A stretch of 64,000 nucleotides of DNA from Gari tellinella (taxonomy: Eukaryota; Mollusca; Bivalvia; Cardiida; Psammobiidae): assembly GCA_922989275.2 (NCBI GenBank), contig OV277867.1:43824070-43888069 (forward strand), read 5' to 3'. This document shows positions 43,452-52,760 of this stretch, one piece after another. The notes under the pieces were generated by a model that was not told the DNA's origin, did no database searches, and saw nothing but the letters and a program-made list of their open reading frames with translations. The number at the start of each line of letters is the position of its first letter. Position 1 is the stretch's first letter. Made by a program: the position numbers and the translations under genes.

Positions 43452-43533
43452 TAATTTTCGATGTTTGAAAGAAGTGAATTAGGCGAAAATGTCTTTCCCT
43501 TGGATATGTAGTGACTGAGAGTTACTACTGTAC

Positions 43534-43605
43534 TGCACGAGGATATCGTGCGTGTAGAGGGGATATATCATTCAGGTACTAGGAACGGCCGACTGAAGAC
43601 GTGTT
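43534..43605 (+). repeat. A2 repeat of the retroelement
   Basis: It matches A1 (38993-39063) with one clear substitution (CAGGTACT against CAGCTACT). Confidence 0.8.
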
Positions 43606-43713
43606 TTTTACATAGGATAAGGATGTAAGGCGCATAATGGTGGTATGGTGTATTAAGTACAACAGTGGTTTTAAGATGTATATTTTGTTGAGATTTGAGT
43701 ATGAATAAATGGT

Positions 43714-43994
43714 CAGTCGGTCGAGCTACCTACGGCTTATACCAAAACATGTGTTTTGTCTGTTTATTAAGTCAGTCAACGGTATGAATAAGGGAAATAA
43801 TATACACTTAACGAATCTTCTAACTGTGCAATTTTCTTTTCGCTATATATCTGTTATTTATAAGAATTTCTACACAAAGTTTTGCTTGTTGGCTATTGAC
43901 GCACATTGAAATGTCATATCGTTATCAAAAGTTAAAAAAAGTTGTGTAAAGACCCAGTGAACCATGAAACGACAAAAAACTAAATTTGCACGAG
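43714..43994 (+). repeat. B2 repeat plus right outer repeat
   Basis: B2 (43714-43799) passes without gap into the 200-bp block 43796-43994 that also opens the element. The junction AAGGGAAATAATATACAC shows the two repeats sharing a few bases. Confidence 0.75.
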
Positions 43995-44104
43995 AAAATC
44001 GTGAACTGTTGAGAAATCGACGTCAGGCTGTTAAAAACGATACTGGACAAAGGCGTTACGGAATTAAAACCGTTTGTTTGTCTAAATAGACAAAAATACA
44101 GTTT

Positions 44105-44325
44105 TAATGACTTTTTGTTACACTCACCGTCGGGCGTGGTCGAAGAGTAACGCGCTCCACTACGATACCCCGCCCGACCAATTCCTTCGGATAAGACTTT
44201 TTAAAAACGGAAACCCAATGTATTGATCAGTTCTTTACACTGGGTATCTAAAATAACCAGCGAATAAGAGTAGGGAATCGCACCTGAGGTTTTTGTATAC
44301 GTCCCCTCGCTCATTTTGAGAAACC
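44105..44325 (+). repeat. tRNA-derived SINE, copy 2
   Basis: A head with an A-box-like GGTCGAAGAGTAACGC and a B-box-like CTACGATACC leads into CCTTCGGATAAGACTTTTT, TTTACACTGGGTATC, AAGAGTAGGGAATCGCACC and GTATACGTCCCCTCGC. All have counterparts in order in the copy at 53058-53312. Confidence 0.6.
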
Positions 44326-44489
44326 AACTTTTTTTACTCACTCATATTGTTTCGTTCAAATTTATATATTTTTTGTTTTGTATTAAATAAAATAAACATA
44401 TTACCATCAGAATTATGTCTTCTTGATTTCTGCAAAGTTTTAGCACGATCTGGTCATTAGCGCCGGAGATATGATACCATATATAAGTG

Positions 44490-44517
44490 CACAGTTAGAA
44501 GATTCGTTAAGTGTATG
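44490..44517 (-). repeat. Inverted fragment of the retroelement end
   Basis: GCACAGTTAGAAGATTCGTT followed by AAGTGTAT is the exact complement of the first 28 or so bases of the outer repeat (38806-38833). It lies about 500 bp beyond the right end. Confidence 0.7.
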
Positions 44518-44863
44518 GTTAGTACTTGTGCCAAAACCTGTTTTGCTATCCTACAACACCGAAAGTTTGTTTTCAGTTCTAATAAAATTTTGTAATATTT
44601 ATTATTCTACCTTTGTTATTAGTGCATACTTTCATGATAACAATCGTTGCATCTCTTCTGTATTATCTTTGCTAATCCGGTTCATTTTGATCTGGTAACA
44701 GGGATGTATACTTTCATATTACCGTTATTCAATTAGAGCACAGTAGTGTCACGTTCTGGTCGTTCATGGTTTTAAAATATAATACGGGGTTGTTGTTGTT
44801 GTTGATAAGAATTTACGCCCGCTCAAAGCCATGTAATGATGCACAATCCCTCTCCTTGCAGCT

Positions 44864-45064
44864 CGTTTCATAAAACTTTGAAATACATTTAATTTCTGAT
44901 TTCTCTTTCTAATCTCTATTTAATCCTGTCTTGTTTCATCTCTTTTGAATTTTCTTTTCATGACGATTCCAAAGAGAGGTCACAAGACATGATAAGATAT
45001 AAAACCATTAAGACTTTTATAATCTGACTTACGACAACATTTGTCGTACGAATTTTATGAAACG
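44864..45064 (+). mobile_element. Element V, intact copy, 201 bp
   Basis: CGTTTCATAAAA at 44864 and TTTTATGAAACG at 45053-45064 are perfect 12-bp inverted ends. The interior has AATCCTGTCTTG, CACAAGACATGA and a TTACGACAACATTTGTCGTA palindrome. The copy at 57624-58075 shares all of these in inverted order but is interrupted by another element. Confidence 0.6.
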
Positions 45065-46490
45065 GGTCCTTGGTCAAAATCAACTTATTGTTATGGGTAC
45101 CTCTAATCTAGATCCAAACTGTTTGACATTCTGGTGATATTGTCCAATAAAGACAAAGGTATAATTCGCGTCTTAGAACTATTGCAGACAACGCCTAATG
45201 TGTGTTTGCTTTAATTTTACCACCATACGTGATGAAACTATAAGAAAAATGTACACAAGAAAACATACAGACACATAATTATATACAAAACAATGCAAAG
45301 TTATCAACTAAACATACAGGAATGACTGAACAAATGAACCAAAAACAATCAAGAATGAGTGAATTAAAAAGACATAAATGAATAAGCGACACACAATGCC
45401 ATAAGTGCATCACAATGAATACAGCGTTTAGTAAATGTGTCACTGAACAAATTGCATATGGCATTGATACCGTTACAGGCCCTGTATGGTATCTGACTTC
45501 TTAATTGCCAGAAGATTTGCCAGTAAAGGTTTCATTATACAAACGTTTGAAGCGTGTCGAAAGTAAAGCAGAACGGGCGTTAAGGCACATTCAACTTTGC
45601 TTTTATCCAGTTGTAAGCTTCGATCACAGTAGTAACTTGTAAATTTTTTCTATTTTTGAAAATAGGGTATCACTTGAAGCGTATTGATTGAAAGTTAAGC
45701 AGAATGAGCCTTAAGGCGCATTCTGCTTTACTTTTTTCAGATAGATCTTATCACTGTATTAATGATGATTTATATACTAGGTAGGAGACTATTATAAGTA
45801 AACAAGTTCGTGATTACTATGACGTCGTTGACCATGGTGACGTCAGCACTCATAATGTATTAATGGTATGACGATCATCACAGGTTAATGTTGTTTCCTT
45901 TATTTATTCTATATGTATCTGGTACATTGAAGACAATCGTGGACGTATTGGTGAGGATACAGGTATACATGTAAATGATTCCTTTGTAGGTATTATCATA
46001 AATAATAAGATCTACTTTAAAAGGAATATTTCATTTTAATAATGCATATTCAATTTGCATCTCCATAGCATAATCTTGTTGCAGACCTTTCGATTTTCGA
46101 ACAAGGTCAGGCAAAGATGGAATATTCTTTGCATACATATTTTGTTTTGCCTCTCCAACCTCGCTGATATGATATAAAAAATGAATAGTCAAACTGAAAT
46201 TTCCATACCCATAACAGGCAATAGTATAGATCTAGAGCAGATACTAAAGATGATATTTTGTATATGCAATTATACATGTATGCAATTATGTCAATGCTAT
46301 ATCACACATGCTGTGTCGCCATATTTGTATATATGTTTGTCATTCCTCATGGGTCTATGACCTATCAGAAAAAATGGAAATAAACTTGTCAATCTTGTCA
46401 ATTTGTCAAACTTGTCAAACTATAATAAAATATCATTTGATAAAGTCAAGAATATGCACCTAAAGAAATATCCTAGCAGGTGGTAACTTT
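45065..46490. other. Gene-free stretch with two Pb-A fragments
   Basis: Pb-A interior fragments lie at 45553-45635 (CGAAAGTAAAGCAGAAC) and 45665-45738 (GAAAGTTAAGCAGAATGAGC, GGCGCATTCTGCTTTAC). They may be two halves of a tandem or nested pair. Nothing else was recognised. Confidence 0.45.
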
Positions 46491-46621
46491 AAGCTGACTG
46501 AAAGTAAAGCGAAATGCGCCTTTAGACAAATTGACGTAACTATCAACCTGCTGTTAGTTTCCAGCTGCTATGATACAGACTATTCTTTTTTTGATGTTGC
46601 ATATCTATGACTGATTAACCC
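46491..46621 (+). mobile_element. Pb-A fragment
   Basis: TAAGCTGACTGAAAGTAAAG, AAATGCGCC and ATCAACCTGCTGTTAG are a decayed Pb-A interior. TTAACCCTTTCAC follows at 46616. A Tc-A begins 7 bp later. Confidence 0.4.
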
Positions 46622-46627
46622 TTTCAC

Positions 46628-46885
46628 TACATTGGAGAATATGTTATTCTTTCCCGTTTAAACGTTTAAACGCAAACGTACGCAAACGCAAAGCACTAAA
46701 ACGTAGAAAAGAACAATTTTTTGACAATTCTGATAATTCTTGTTTATCTTGGTGGCAAACAGTTTGGAGCCTGATCAGACGCCGGGTTACCCGGCGTCTG
46801 GTCTGGCTCCAAACTGTTTGCACTGCAAATAATAGTTTTAGCGTAAACGCGTTTATTGGGAAAGAATAACACATTCTCCACTGTA
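46628..46885 (-). mobile_element. Tc-A copy, 258 bp
   Basis: It starts TACATTGGAGAATATG and ends CACATTCTCCACTGTA. The extra length comes from a duplicated CGTTTAAA near the left end. The core lies at about 46755-46822. Confidence 0.85.
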
Positions 46886-46890
46886 CCAGT

Positions 46891-47098
46891 TTAACCCCTT
46901 CACCGTTTCATTGTTGTCTGCTTCAAATTTGTTGTATGCAATATTGTTATACAGTATGATTCAATGTAGTATGACTTAAAACACATCGATACGAGTATCG
47001 AACTGTTTGAATCCTGATCAGACGCTGCGTTACGCGGCGTCTGATCGGGATCCAAACTGTTTGCATTTCATTTAAAGGATGAATAAGCAAAAGGTTAA
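46891..47098 (+). mobile_element. Pb-B copy, 208 bp
   Basis: TTAA at 46891-46894 with CCCCTTCACCG, and TTAA at 47095-47098 preceded by AAAAGG. The core GAACTGTTTGAATCCTGATC, GACGCTGCGTTACGCGGCGTC, GATCGGGATCC lies at about 47009-47063. It stands 5 bp from a Tc-A end. Confidence 0.75.
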
Positions 47099-47696
47099 AA
47101 AGTGCGTATAAATTGTATATAGGGTGTTATGGATTGAAGTAGTGTATTAAAACAATAGCAGACGGATGACAATTGTTACAGGCGAAACATTTATTTGCGA
47201 TCAAATGTTTAACGTGTAGTCTCTTACAATATTTCACAGTGGTCAGCTAAATTGTTTTATTGATCTATATAAAAACAATTAAGCTTAAGAAGTCTAAATA
47301 TGAGTTAAACACGTTGAGTACTGCTCAGAGGCGGCGTCGTATTTTGACCCATTCTATTTGCAAATTCTATAGCATCATCGAAACTACCAGGCGGCGAAGG
47401 TTTACAAGTACATTGATTTCTGTGCTTCGTAGTTCATCCCACTATATAGGTTTCATTTACGGTATATACTACTGTATCCGCATACTAATGACTTCTATTG
47501 ACAGGCCGCCCCATTCAGAAGATTAAATGCACCATAACACAATAGCTCTTTGTAATATTTATTTCTCTTATACTTCCGAAATATCCGAAAATAGATTTGC
47601 ACTCTGATTTATGACGTATTGTTATATAATACAGCCCCTCTCAACAAGTCTCATTGGCGTTGATAAGAGCCGGGTAACAGCTTGACCCGTTTCTCC
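47099..47696. other. Gene-free stretch
   Basis: The 88-codon frame at 47260-47526 is arginine-rich without a recognised motif, and I do not call it a gene. Nothing else was found. Confidence 0.35.
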
Positions 47697-48132
47697 CCAA
47701 CCCCTTCAATGAAATGACGTCATCAATCTTTAATACACGTAATTGCAATCTGCTTTTATTTCTCAAATTTAAATATTATGTATTTTGACTTTTGAAATAT
47801 TCCAATGAGTGTCAAACTGCGTCTGATAAGGATCCATGCTGTTTGCAAATACAGTGGAGAATCTGTTATTCTTTCCCAATAAACGCGTTTACGCTAAAAC
47901 TATTATTTGCCGTGCAAACAGTTTGGAGCCAGATCAGACGCCGGGTAACCCGGCGTCTGATCAGGCTCCAAACTGTTTGCCACCAAGATAAACAAGAATT
48001 ATCAGAATTGTCCAAAAGTTGTTCTTTTCTACGTTTTAGTGCTTTGCGTTTGCGTACGTTTGCGTTTAAACGGGAAAGAATAACAGATTCTCCACTGTAC
48101 CTATTGTCACGGTAAGGCAGTGATGGTGTTAA
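47697..48132 (+). mobile_element. Pb-B copy interrupted by a young Tc-A
   Basis: The left part has CAACCCCTTCAATG, ATGACGTCATCAAT, CTGCTTTTATTTCTC and GTGTCAAACTGCGTCTG. The right part GGTAAGGCAGTGATGGTGTTAA (48111-48132) matches the right end of the intact copy at 49403-49619. Between them Tc-A occupies 47850-48099. The core had already lost its left arm before the insertion. Confidence 0.75.
47850..48099 (+). mobile_element. Tc-A copy, full length 250 bp, nested in Pb-B
   Basis: TACAGTGGAGAATCTG to CAGATTCTCCACTGTA, TA on both sides, TIRs about 28 bp. The core is near-perfect: CAAACAGTTTGGAGCC, GATCAGACGCCGGGT, then the complement, about 47915-47981. The overlapping ORFs on both strands (107 and 96 codons) are by-products of this element. 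Confidence 0.95.
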
Positions 48133-48301
48133 TGATGGCACTTTTACACCTTTCATTTATATCGTCACTGAATGTAAGCGTCTCATCAGGGCCCAAATTG
48201 CTTTACACTCTAACAAATTGTTTAAAATATTGTTTTGAAAATTCTGAATTAAGAAAAAATAGATGACAAATGTAGGAGACGGAGATCAATAAGCTTAAAC
48301 C

Positions 48302-48617
48302 TACAATACTGAACCTTATTAAATTAAATTGATAATCGCAAGCGAATTGCCATCGAATTGCCATCGAATCGGGCGCTTCAAAAGATAAATCCTACGTTTG
48401 AATTTTTTTACGCGAATTTTCCGAAGCGGTTGTGACAAAAATGGAATCGAAAAAATTAACGAAGACATATTTGCGAACATTTGTGAGATATACCATTCAA
48501 GAAAATTTACCCGAGGGTAAAGTTTGTATTTTGAATCGCCAGCGAATTGCCATCGAATTGCCAGCGAATTGCCAGCGAATCGCAAAACTTGTTAATTTAA
48601 TAAGATTCAGTACTGTA
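48302..48617. mobile_element. Tc-B: second TA-flanked TIR element, 316 bp, with 12-bp subterminal repeats
   Basis: TACAATACTGAACCTTATTA at 48302 and TAATAAGATTCAGTACTGTA at 48617 are inverted ends of about 30 bp flanked by TA. Inside the left end, GCGAATTGCCAT and GAATTGCCATC occur in tandem (48341-48369). Inside the right end, five units of GCGAATTGCCA(G/T)C type run from about 48539 to 48590. A unique centre of about 165 bp lies between. The arrays may be transposase-binding sites. No coding capacity. Confidence 0.7.
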
Positions 48618-48628
48618 TATCGTGAGAT

Positions 48629-48826
48629 GTTTTACCTATTCATCGCCATATTGTCGTCTGCTTCAATATTGTTGTCTTCAATAACGTTTAAAAGTTAGAT
48701 AAAGGCAGTAACTGACGAACTTCAAAATAAATGGCAAACAGTTTTGTTCCTGTTACGTGGCGTCTAATCAGGATCCAAACTGTTTGCAGCTGCGCTTTAT
48801 GACGTCATTGAAAGAGAAACGGTTAA
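48629..48826 (+). mobile_element. Pb-B copy, diverged
   Basis: CATCGCCATATTGTCGTCTG, GTTGTCTTCAATAACG, the core remnant GGCAAACAGTTTTGTTCCTG with TTACGTGGCGTC, and an end at GGTTAA 48821-48826. The left TTAA has decayed. Confidence 0.6.
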
Positions 48827-49402
48827 AAGAGAGTTCAGTATTTTTTTATTAAATTCAGTGTTTCTAGGTTATGTATTGGCATATATTTGGAGGACGCGTT
48901 TATTAGAGGGCTGTGTTTAAAAGGAAGTTTACGGTACAATACATGTTTTCCAACTTTCGTTCTACTTTCAGCGATCATCTGCCTAACACAGAGGCGACAC
49001 AGAATAAAGTAAAAATCGACAATGGAATAAAGTTGGATGAACATGGCATACAATAAAGCGCTGTTTATACATATCATCCTGTCACAGCATCCATTTGGCT
49101 CAAACGCCAACGTTTCTTTGTTTGCTTGTTGCCTTGGAAATTCACTGACATTTCTTCTTTGGTGTTTATAAATATTGAGATCTTAAATAACTATTTTAAA
49201 CCATTTCATCGCCATATATAAGTATATATAGCTCCAATATGCACCTTCTTGGAAAGACATCTGATCAGGATCCAAACTGTTTGACGCTCGTATCGATAAA
49301 GCTTCAGTCAGAGTGCCTTTAATCTAACTTTTTGAACAAAAACAGCACCAAGACGTACAGGGCTCCTTCCCTACAACGGACCTTCGAACGGCGATTCTCT
49401 CC
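48827..49402. other. Gene-free stretch with a Pb-B fragment
   Basis: A 91-codon minus frame (48835-49110) has no recognised content. TTAAACCATTTCATCGCCATAT at 49196 with ATCTGATCAGGATCCAAACT (49258) and GACGCTCGTATCGATAAAG is a Pb-B that has lost half its core. Confidence 0.4.
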
Positions 49403-49619
49403 TTAACCCCTTCACTGCCGTGACGTCATCAATTTTAAAAAAATGTCGTCTGCTTTGGTTGCTTAAATTTTAATTTTTGCTATTTTGACTGAAAAAATAT
49501 TGAAATGAGTGTCAAACAGCTTGGCTCCTGATCAGACGCCGCGTAACGCGGCGTCTGATCAGGAGCCAAACTGTTTGCAAAAAGCTGTTGTGCTCGGGGT
49601 AAGGCAGTGAAGGGGTTAA
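49403..49619 (+). mobile_element. Pb-B reference copy, full length 217 bp
   Basis: TTAACCCCTTCACTGCC at 49403-49419 and GGCAGTGAAGGGGTTAA at 49603-49619 are perfect 17-bp inverted ends including the TTAA target. The core CAAACAGCTTGGCTCCTGAT, CAGACGCCGCGTAACGCGG and the returning arm span about 49513-49577. This copy defines the family. Confidence 0.9.
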
Positions 49620-49654
49620 AAGAATGTGTGCCGTTGTTCCCAAAACAAAATTAG

Positions 49655-49853
49655 TATATCTATCTCTTTCACTGCTGCAATATATTCTGCTTAATGTTGT
49701 CGTTTGCCATTTATTTCTTACGCGTTGAATAGTTTGACAGAAGAAACACAAAGACTAGTGACTAACAGTTTGAATCCAGATCAGACATGGCGGTTTATCT
49801 GGGTTCAATCTGTTTGCAAATAAAAGCCATGCTCAGCACTCTAAAGGAATTAA
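49655..49853 (+). mobile_element. Pb-B copy, diverged
   Basis: TCTCTTTCACTGCTGC, GTTGTCGTTTGCC and the core AACAGTTTGAATCCAGATC with GGTTCAATCTGTTTGC (about 49765-49818) lead to TTAA at 49850-49853. The loop of the core is shortened to CATGGCGGTT. Confidence 0.55.
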
Positions 49854-49937
49854 TTTTCCCTCTCTATAATAACTCCTTCTGAGCAACACACACAATCTTC
49901 GTCTCCCTTTGAGTGTTATTGTAGAGGGAGCTCTGTA

Positions 49938-50186
49938 TACAGTGCAGAATCTGTTATTCTTTCCCAATAAACGCGTTTACGCTAAAACTATTATTTGCAG
50001 TGCAAACAGTTTGGAGCCAGATCAGACGCCGGGTAACCCGGCGTCTGATCAGGCTCCAAACTGTTTGCCACCAAGATAAACATGAAATATCAGAATTGTC
50101 CAAAAGTTGTACTTTTCTACGTTTTAGTGCTTTGCGTTTGCGTACGTTCGCGTTTATTGGGAAAGAATAACAGATTCTCCACTGTA
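49938..50186 (+). mobile_element. Tc-A copy, 249 bp
   Basis: TACAGTGCAGAATCTG to CAGATTCTCCACTGTA. The right subterminal part reads TTCGCGTTTATTGGGAAAG, where most copies have TTTGCGTTTAAACGGG. This suggests exchange between left and right ends. Confidence 0.9.
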
Positions 50187-50189
50187 CAT

Positions 50190-50660
50190 GCAGATGATAC
50201 TATCGCTGTGAAAGGGTGAACACCGACGATACAATTTGGAGATGAAAATGTTCAGTTAAACCTGAAGCGTGTTCAGTTGCCACTGTTTGCAGCTGAGGTT
50301 TGCAGTTTGTGCCCCTTGTGCAGCATGCAGAGTACAGTAGAGAAAACATCTTCTTGTCCAATAAACGCGTTTACGCTGAAACTAATATTTCCATTGCAAA
50401 CAGTTAGGAGCCATATAAGACACCGGGTAACCCGTTGTCTGACCAGGCTCCAAACTGTTTGCCAATAGTATTAAAACGTGTAGTAATACTTGTCAAAAAG
50501 TTGTCTTGTTCTAAATTTCATTTGCAATGCGTTTGCGTATTAACGGAAGAATATCGTTTGTTCTCCACTATATATTTCTGACAGGTAGCCAACTCGCAAT
50601 TAATGACCAACAACGGCCGACGATTTGTTTTACTGAACTCACGTTGTACATGTACACACT
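50190..50660 (+). repeat. Repeat X-related segment, copy 4, carrying an old Tc-A
   Basis: The flanks of the Tc-A at 50333-50572 (left CAGTTGCCACTGTTTGC, GCAGTTTGTGCCCCTTGTGC; right TAGCCAACTCGCAATTAATG, CGACGATTTGTTTTACTGAA) match the flanks of the Tc-A at 60045-60293. Both Tc-A copies therefore share one insertion site in a duplicated background. Confidence 0.6.
50333..50572 (+). mobile_element. Older Tc-A copy, 240 bp
   Basis: TACAGTAGAGAAAACATC to GTTTGTTCTCCACTATA. The core is worn (CAAACAGTTAGGAGCC, AAGACACCGGGTAACCC, GTTGTCTGACCAGG). It is older than its neighbours. Confidence 0.8.
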
Positions 50661-50877
50661 GTTCAGTTGAAAATACGTTATTCTTTACCGTTTGAATGCA
50701 ACCGTAACTCAAACTCATTGCAAAAATGGTCAAAATGACACTGATTTGACATTTCTAATGATTCATTTTTAATCTGAGTGGAAAACAATCTAATTTGGTT
50801 CGAGGCTATTTACAATAGCAATAATGGATTTTATAAAAACGCGATTATTTGGATAGCTTAGCGTCTTTTCCACTGAA
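50661..50877 (-). mobile_element. Very old Tc-A remnant
   Basis: CAGTTGAAAATACGTTATTC, TTTACCGTTTGAATGCAACC and a right end GTCTTTTCCACTGAA bracket a core reduced to CAATCTAATTTGGTTCG. The type of subterminal sequence shows a minus orientation. Confidence 0.5.
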
Positions 50878-51325
50878 CAATGGCAGCGCAATAACCTCGC
50901 GATCTGAAAAGAGAAAATATAGATTATTACTTTTTGCATTATGTTTGCACTGAATTAAGCAGTAATATGTGTATTAAACTGCTATTGTATCTACTTTTGG
51001 GTACTTGCTGTGTAAAAATATGCGTTTTGAATACAAATTTAGTGACTTATGGTTGATATGTTTGTTCCTTTGTTCCATATAATTTCCATTTATGTTTTAA
51101 ATTCCCATAGGAACTATTTTCCGTTTTACATTTTATCTATGAGTAAAAGTAATTTATATAATTTCCTTCGTTAGTTAAAATCGGAACACCGTTTATATAG
51201 ACGTGTGCATTGTAACGAGGCAATGGAATTAGCCACGGCATGTACATGCAGTTGTTTATGGAGCTACTATGTCTAGTAACTTTTTACGTTTACACTCAAT
51301 ATTGTTTTAACCCAATGAACCCTAG
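50878..51325. other. Gene-free stretch
   Basis: AT-rich unique sequence with no repeat or exon that I can recognise. Confidence 0.4.
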
Positions 51326-51575
51326 TACAGTGGAGAATCTGTTATTCTTTCCCAATAAACGCGTTTACGCTAAAACTATTATTTGCAGTGCAAACAGTTT
51401 GGAGCCAGATCAGACGCCGGGTAACCCGGCGTCTGATCAGGCTCCAAACTGTTTGCCACCAAGATAAACAAGAATTATCAGAATTGTCCAAAAGTGTGTC
51501 TTTTCTACGTTTTAGTGCTTTGCGTTTGCGTACGTTTGCGTTTAAACGGGAAAGAATAACAGATTCTCCACTGTA
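51326..51575 (+). mobile_element. Tc-A copy, full length 250 bp
   Basis: TACAGTGGAGAATCTG to CAGATTCTCCACTGTA. It is almost identical to the copy at 47850-48099. One visible difference is AAAAGTGTGTC against AAAAGTTGTTC. Confidence 0.95.
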
Positions 51576-51762
51576 ACGAGTGTACGCGTGCTTTACATTC
51601 GGTGTACCTGTAAACAAGTAGATAGCACATATGTAATTAATGTAGACCCAGTTCAGAGGGTTCCTGCCTGAAACATCTGATCAGTCGTTACACTGTTTGT
51701 CATTATACACTTTCCAACCAAATTACATTTCTTCAATTATATTGCATTGTGTCCGGTTTCGT

Positions 51763-52015
51763 TTAACCCTTTACCCAATAACCCGTCTATAACATTAAAT
51801 ACAGGTCATCACTTAAAGCAGGTTGAAAGTAAAGCAGAATGTGCCGTAAGGCACATTCTGCTTTACTTTCAGCCTGCTTTAAACTACCATCTGCTAGGCT
51901 ATATAAAAATATTTGTTATGGTAATTGTTCATGAGGGTATAAACTGGAACTATTTTCTTCAGCGGAGAAATAAATTAAATACGCTAAAAGTCGCTTCTAT
52001 GGGGGAAAGGGTTAA
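51763..52015 (+). mobile_element. Pb-A copy 3, full length 253 bp
   Basis: TTAA at 51763-51766 and 52012-52015, ends CCCTTTACCC and GGGGGAAAGGG. The palindrome AAAGCAGGTTGAAAGTAAAG to CTTTACTTTCAGCCTGCTTT spans about 51814-51880 with centre GTGCCGTAAGGCAC. Confidence 0.9.
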
Positions 52016-52303
52016 ACGGGAAAGAATACCTTCTTCTCTATTGTAAATAATAGTGGAGCGGGTGTTATTCTGAATTATATGATGTTGAAATAAGCATACA
52101 TCTTATTAATCACTTATCAAGCAGACATATCAAACATTTATCATACTGTGCACCACATACTATTCTTTAGACCAGATTGAATATATAAACTCTTAATCAT
52201 AAGGATACCGCCTATATAAAACATAAAAGATACACCATACAAATTATGTCGCTTATAAATCACATGTTGGGTAGATCATGTGGTATATAAGTATATATAC
52301 ATA

Positions 52304-52727
52304 TATAGTGGTGAAGACGTTATTCTTTCCAAATAAACACGTTGATGCTAACATAACTGCTTCCATTGAACACAGATTCAAGCCAGATCAGATGCCAGAT
52401 ATAGATCAAAACTGTATGTCACTCAGATTAGAAATAATCAGATAACCCAGATGTATGGTGTACCAAAGGGGTCTAAAGTATAGATGCTGCTCGGGCAGCA
52501 TCTATACTTTAGACCCCTTAGGTACACCATACAGATGTATGCAGTTAATCACTCTTATACAGTACACTACCCCAATCAGTCGGACACGACAGCAGCGCTA
52601 CCTTCCTTTAATACATAAAAATAATATTCAACATTTTCATGAAATTGTCTTTTTCTTAATTTTTCTTGCAATGCAATTGCGTTTCGTTTAATAGTTTTAA
52701 CGGGAAATAATGTCTTCTCCGCTTTAA
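52304..52727 (+). mobile_element. Diverged Tc-A enlarged by internal insertions
   Basis: GTGGTGAAGACGTTATTCTT at the left and AACGGGAAATAATGTCTTCTCC at the right are weak Tc-A ends. CATTGAACACAGATTCAAGCC and AAAACTGTATGTCACTCAG are the core remnant. The extra length is due mainly to the hairpin at 52453-52532 and its flanks. Confidence 0.5.
52453..52532. repeat. 80-bp near-perfect hairpin inside the diverged Tc-A
   Basis: Arms of 38 bp (52453-52490 and 52495-52532) are complementary at 37 of 38 positions around TCGG. The arm begins GTATGGTGTACC and ends TATAGATGCTGC. It does not resemble the common core. It is flanked on both sides by CAGATGTATG, a possible target duplication. Confidence 0.8.
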
Positions 52728-52760
52728 GTACGTAAATGTTCTTTTTCAACAAAATACATG

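Larger units (their letters stand above)
38801..43994 (+). mobile_element. Degenerate tyrosine-recombinase retroelement (DIRS/Ngaro-like) with split direct repeats
   Basis: A block of about 200 bp at 38801-39000 recurs directly at 43796-43994. Next to it, 38993-39063 (A1) recurs at 43534-43605 (A2), and a pair of 86-bp blocks stands at 43366-43451 (B1) and 43714-43799 (B2). The order A1 - body - B1 - A2 - B2 is the split direct repeat arrangement known in Ngaro/PAT-type elements that insert by tyrosine recombinase. The body keeps an RNase H-type remnant (40930-41345) and a recombinase N-terminal remnant (42370-42750) in the expected order. An RT could not be found, so it has a large internal loss. 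A 23-bp minisatellite occupies 41406-42045. Confidence 0.7.

Noticed and set aside
47792..48156. Conserved peptide (SQIRRRVTRRLIRLQTVCHQ type) present in many frames
   Set aside because: It recurs at every Tc-A copy on both strands because the palindrome and TIRs read open. It is a shadow of the element and not a gene family.
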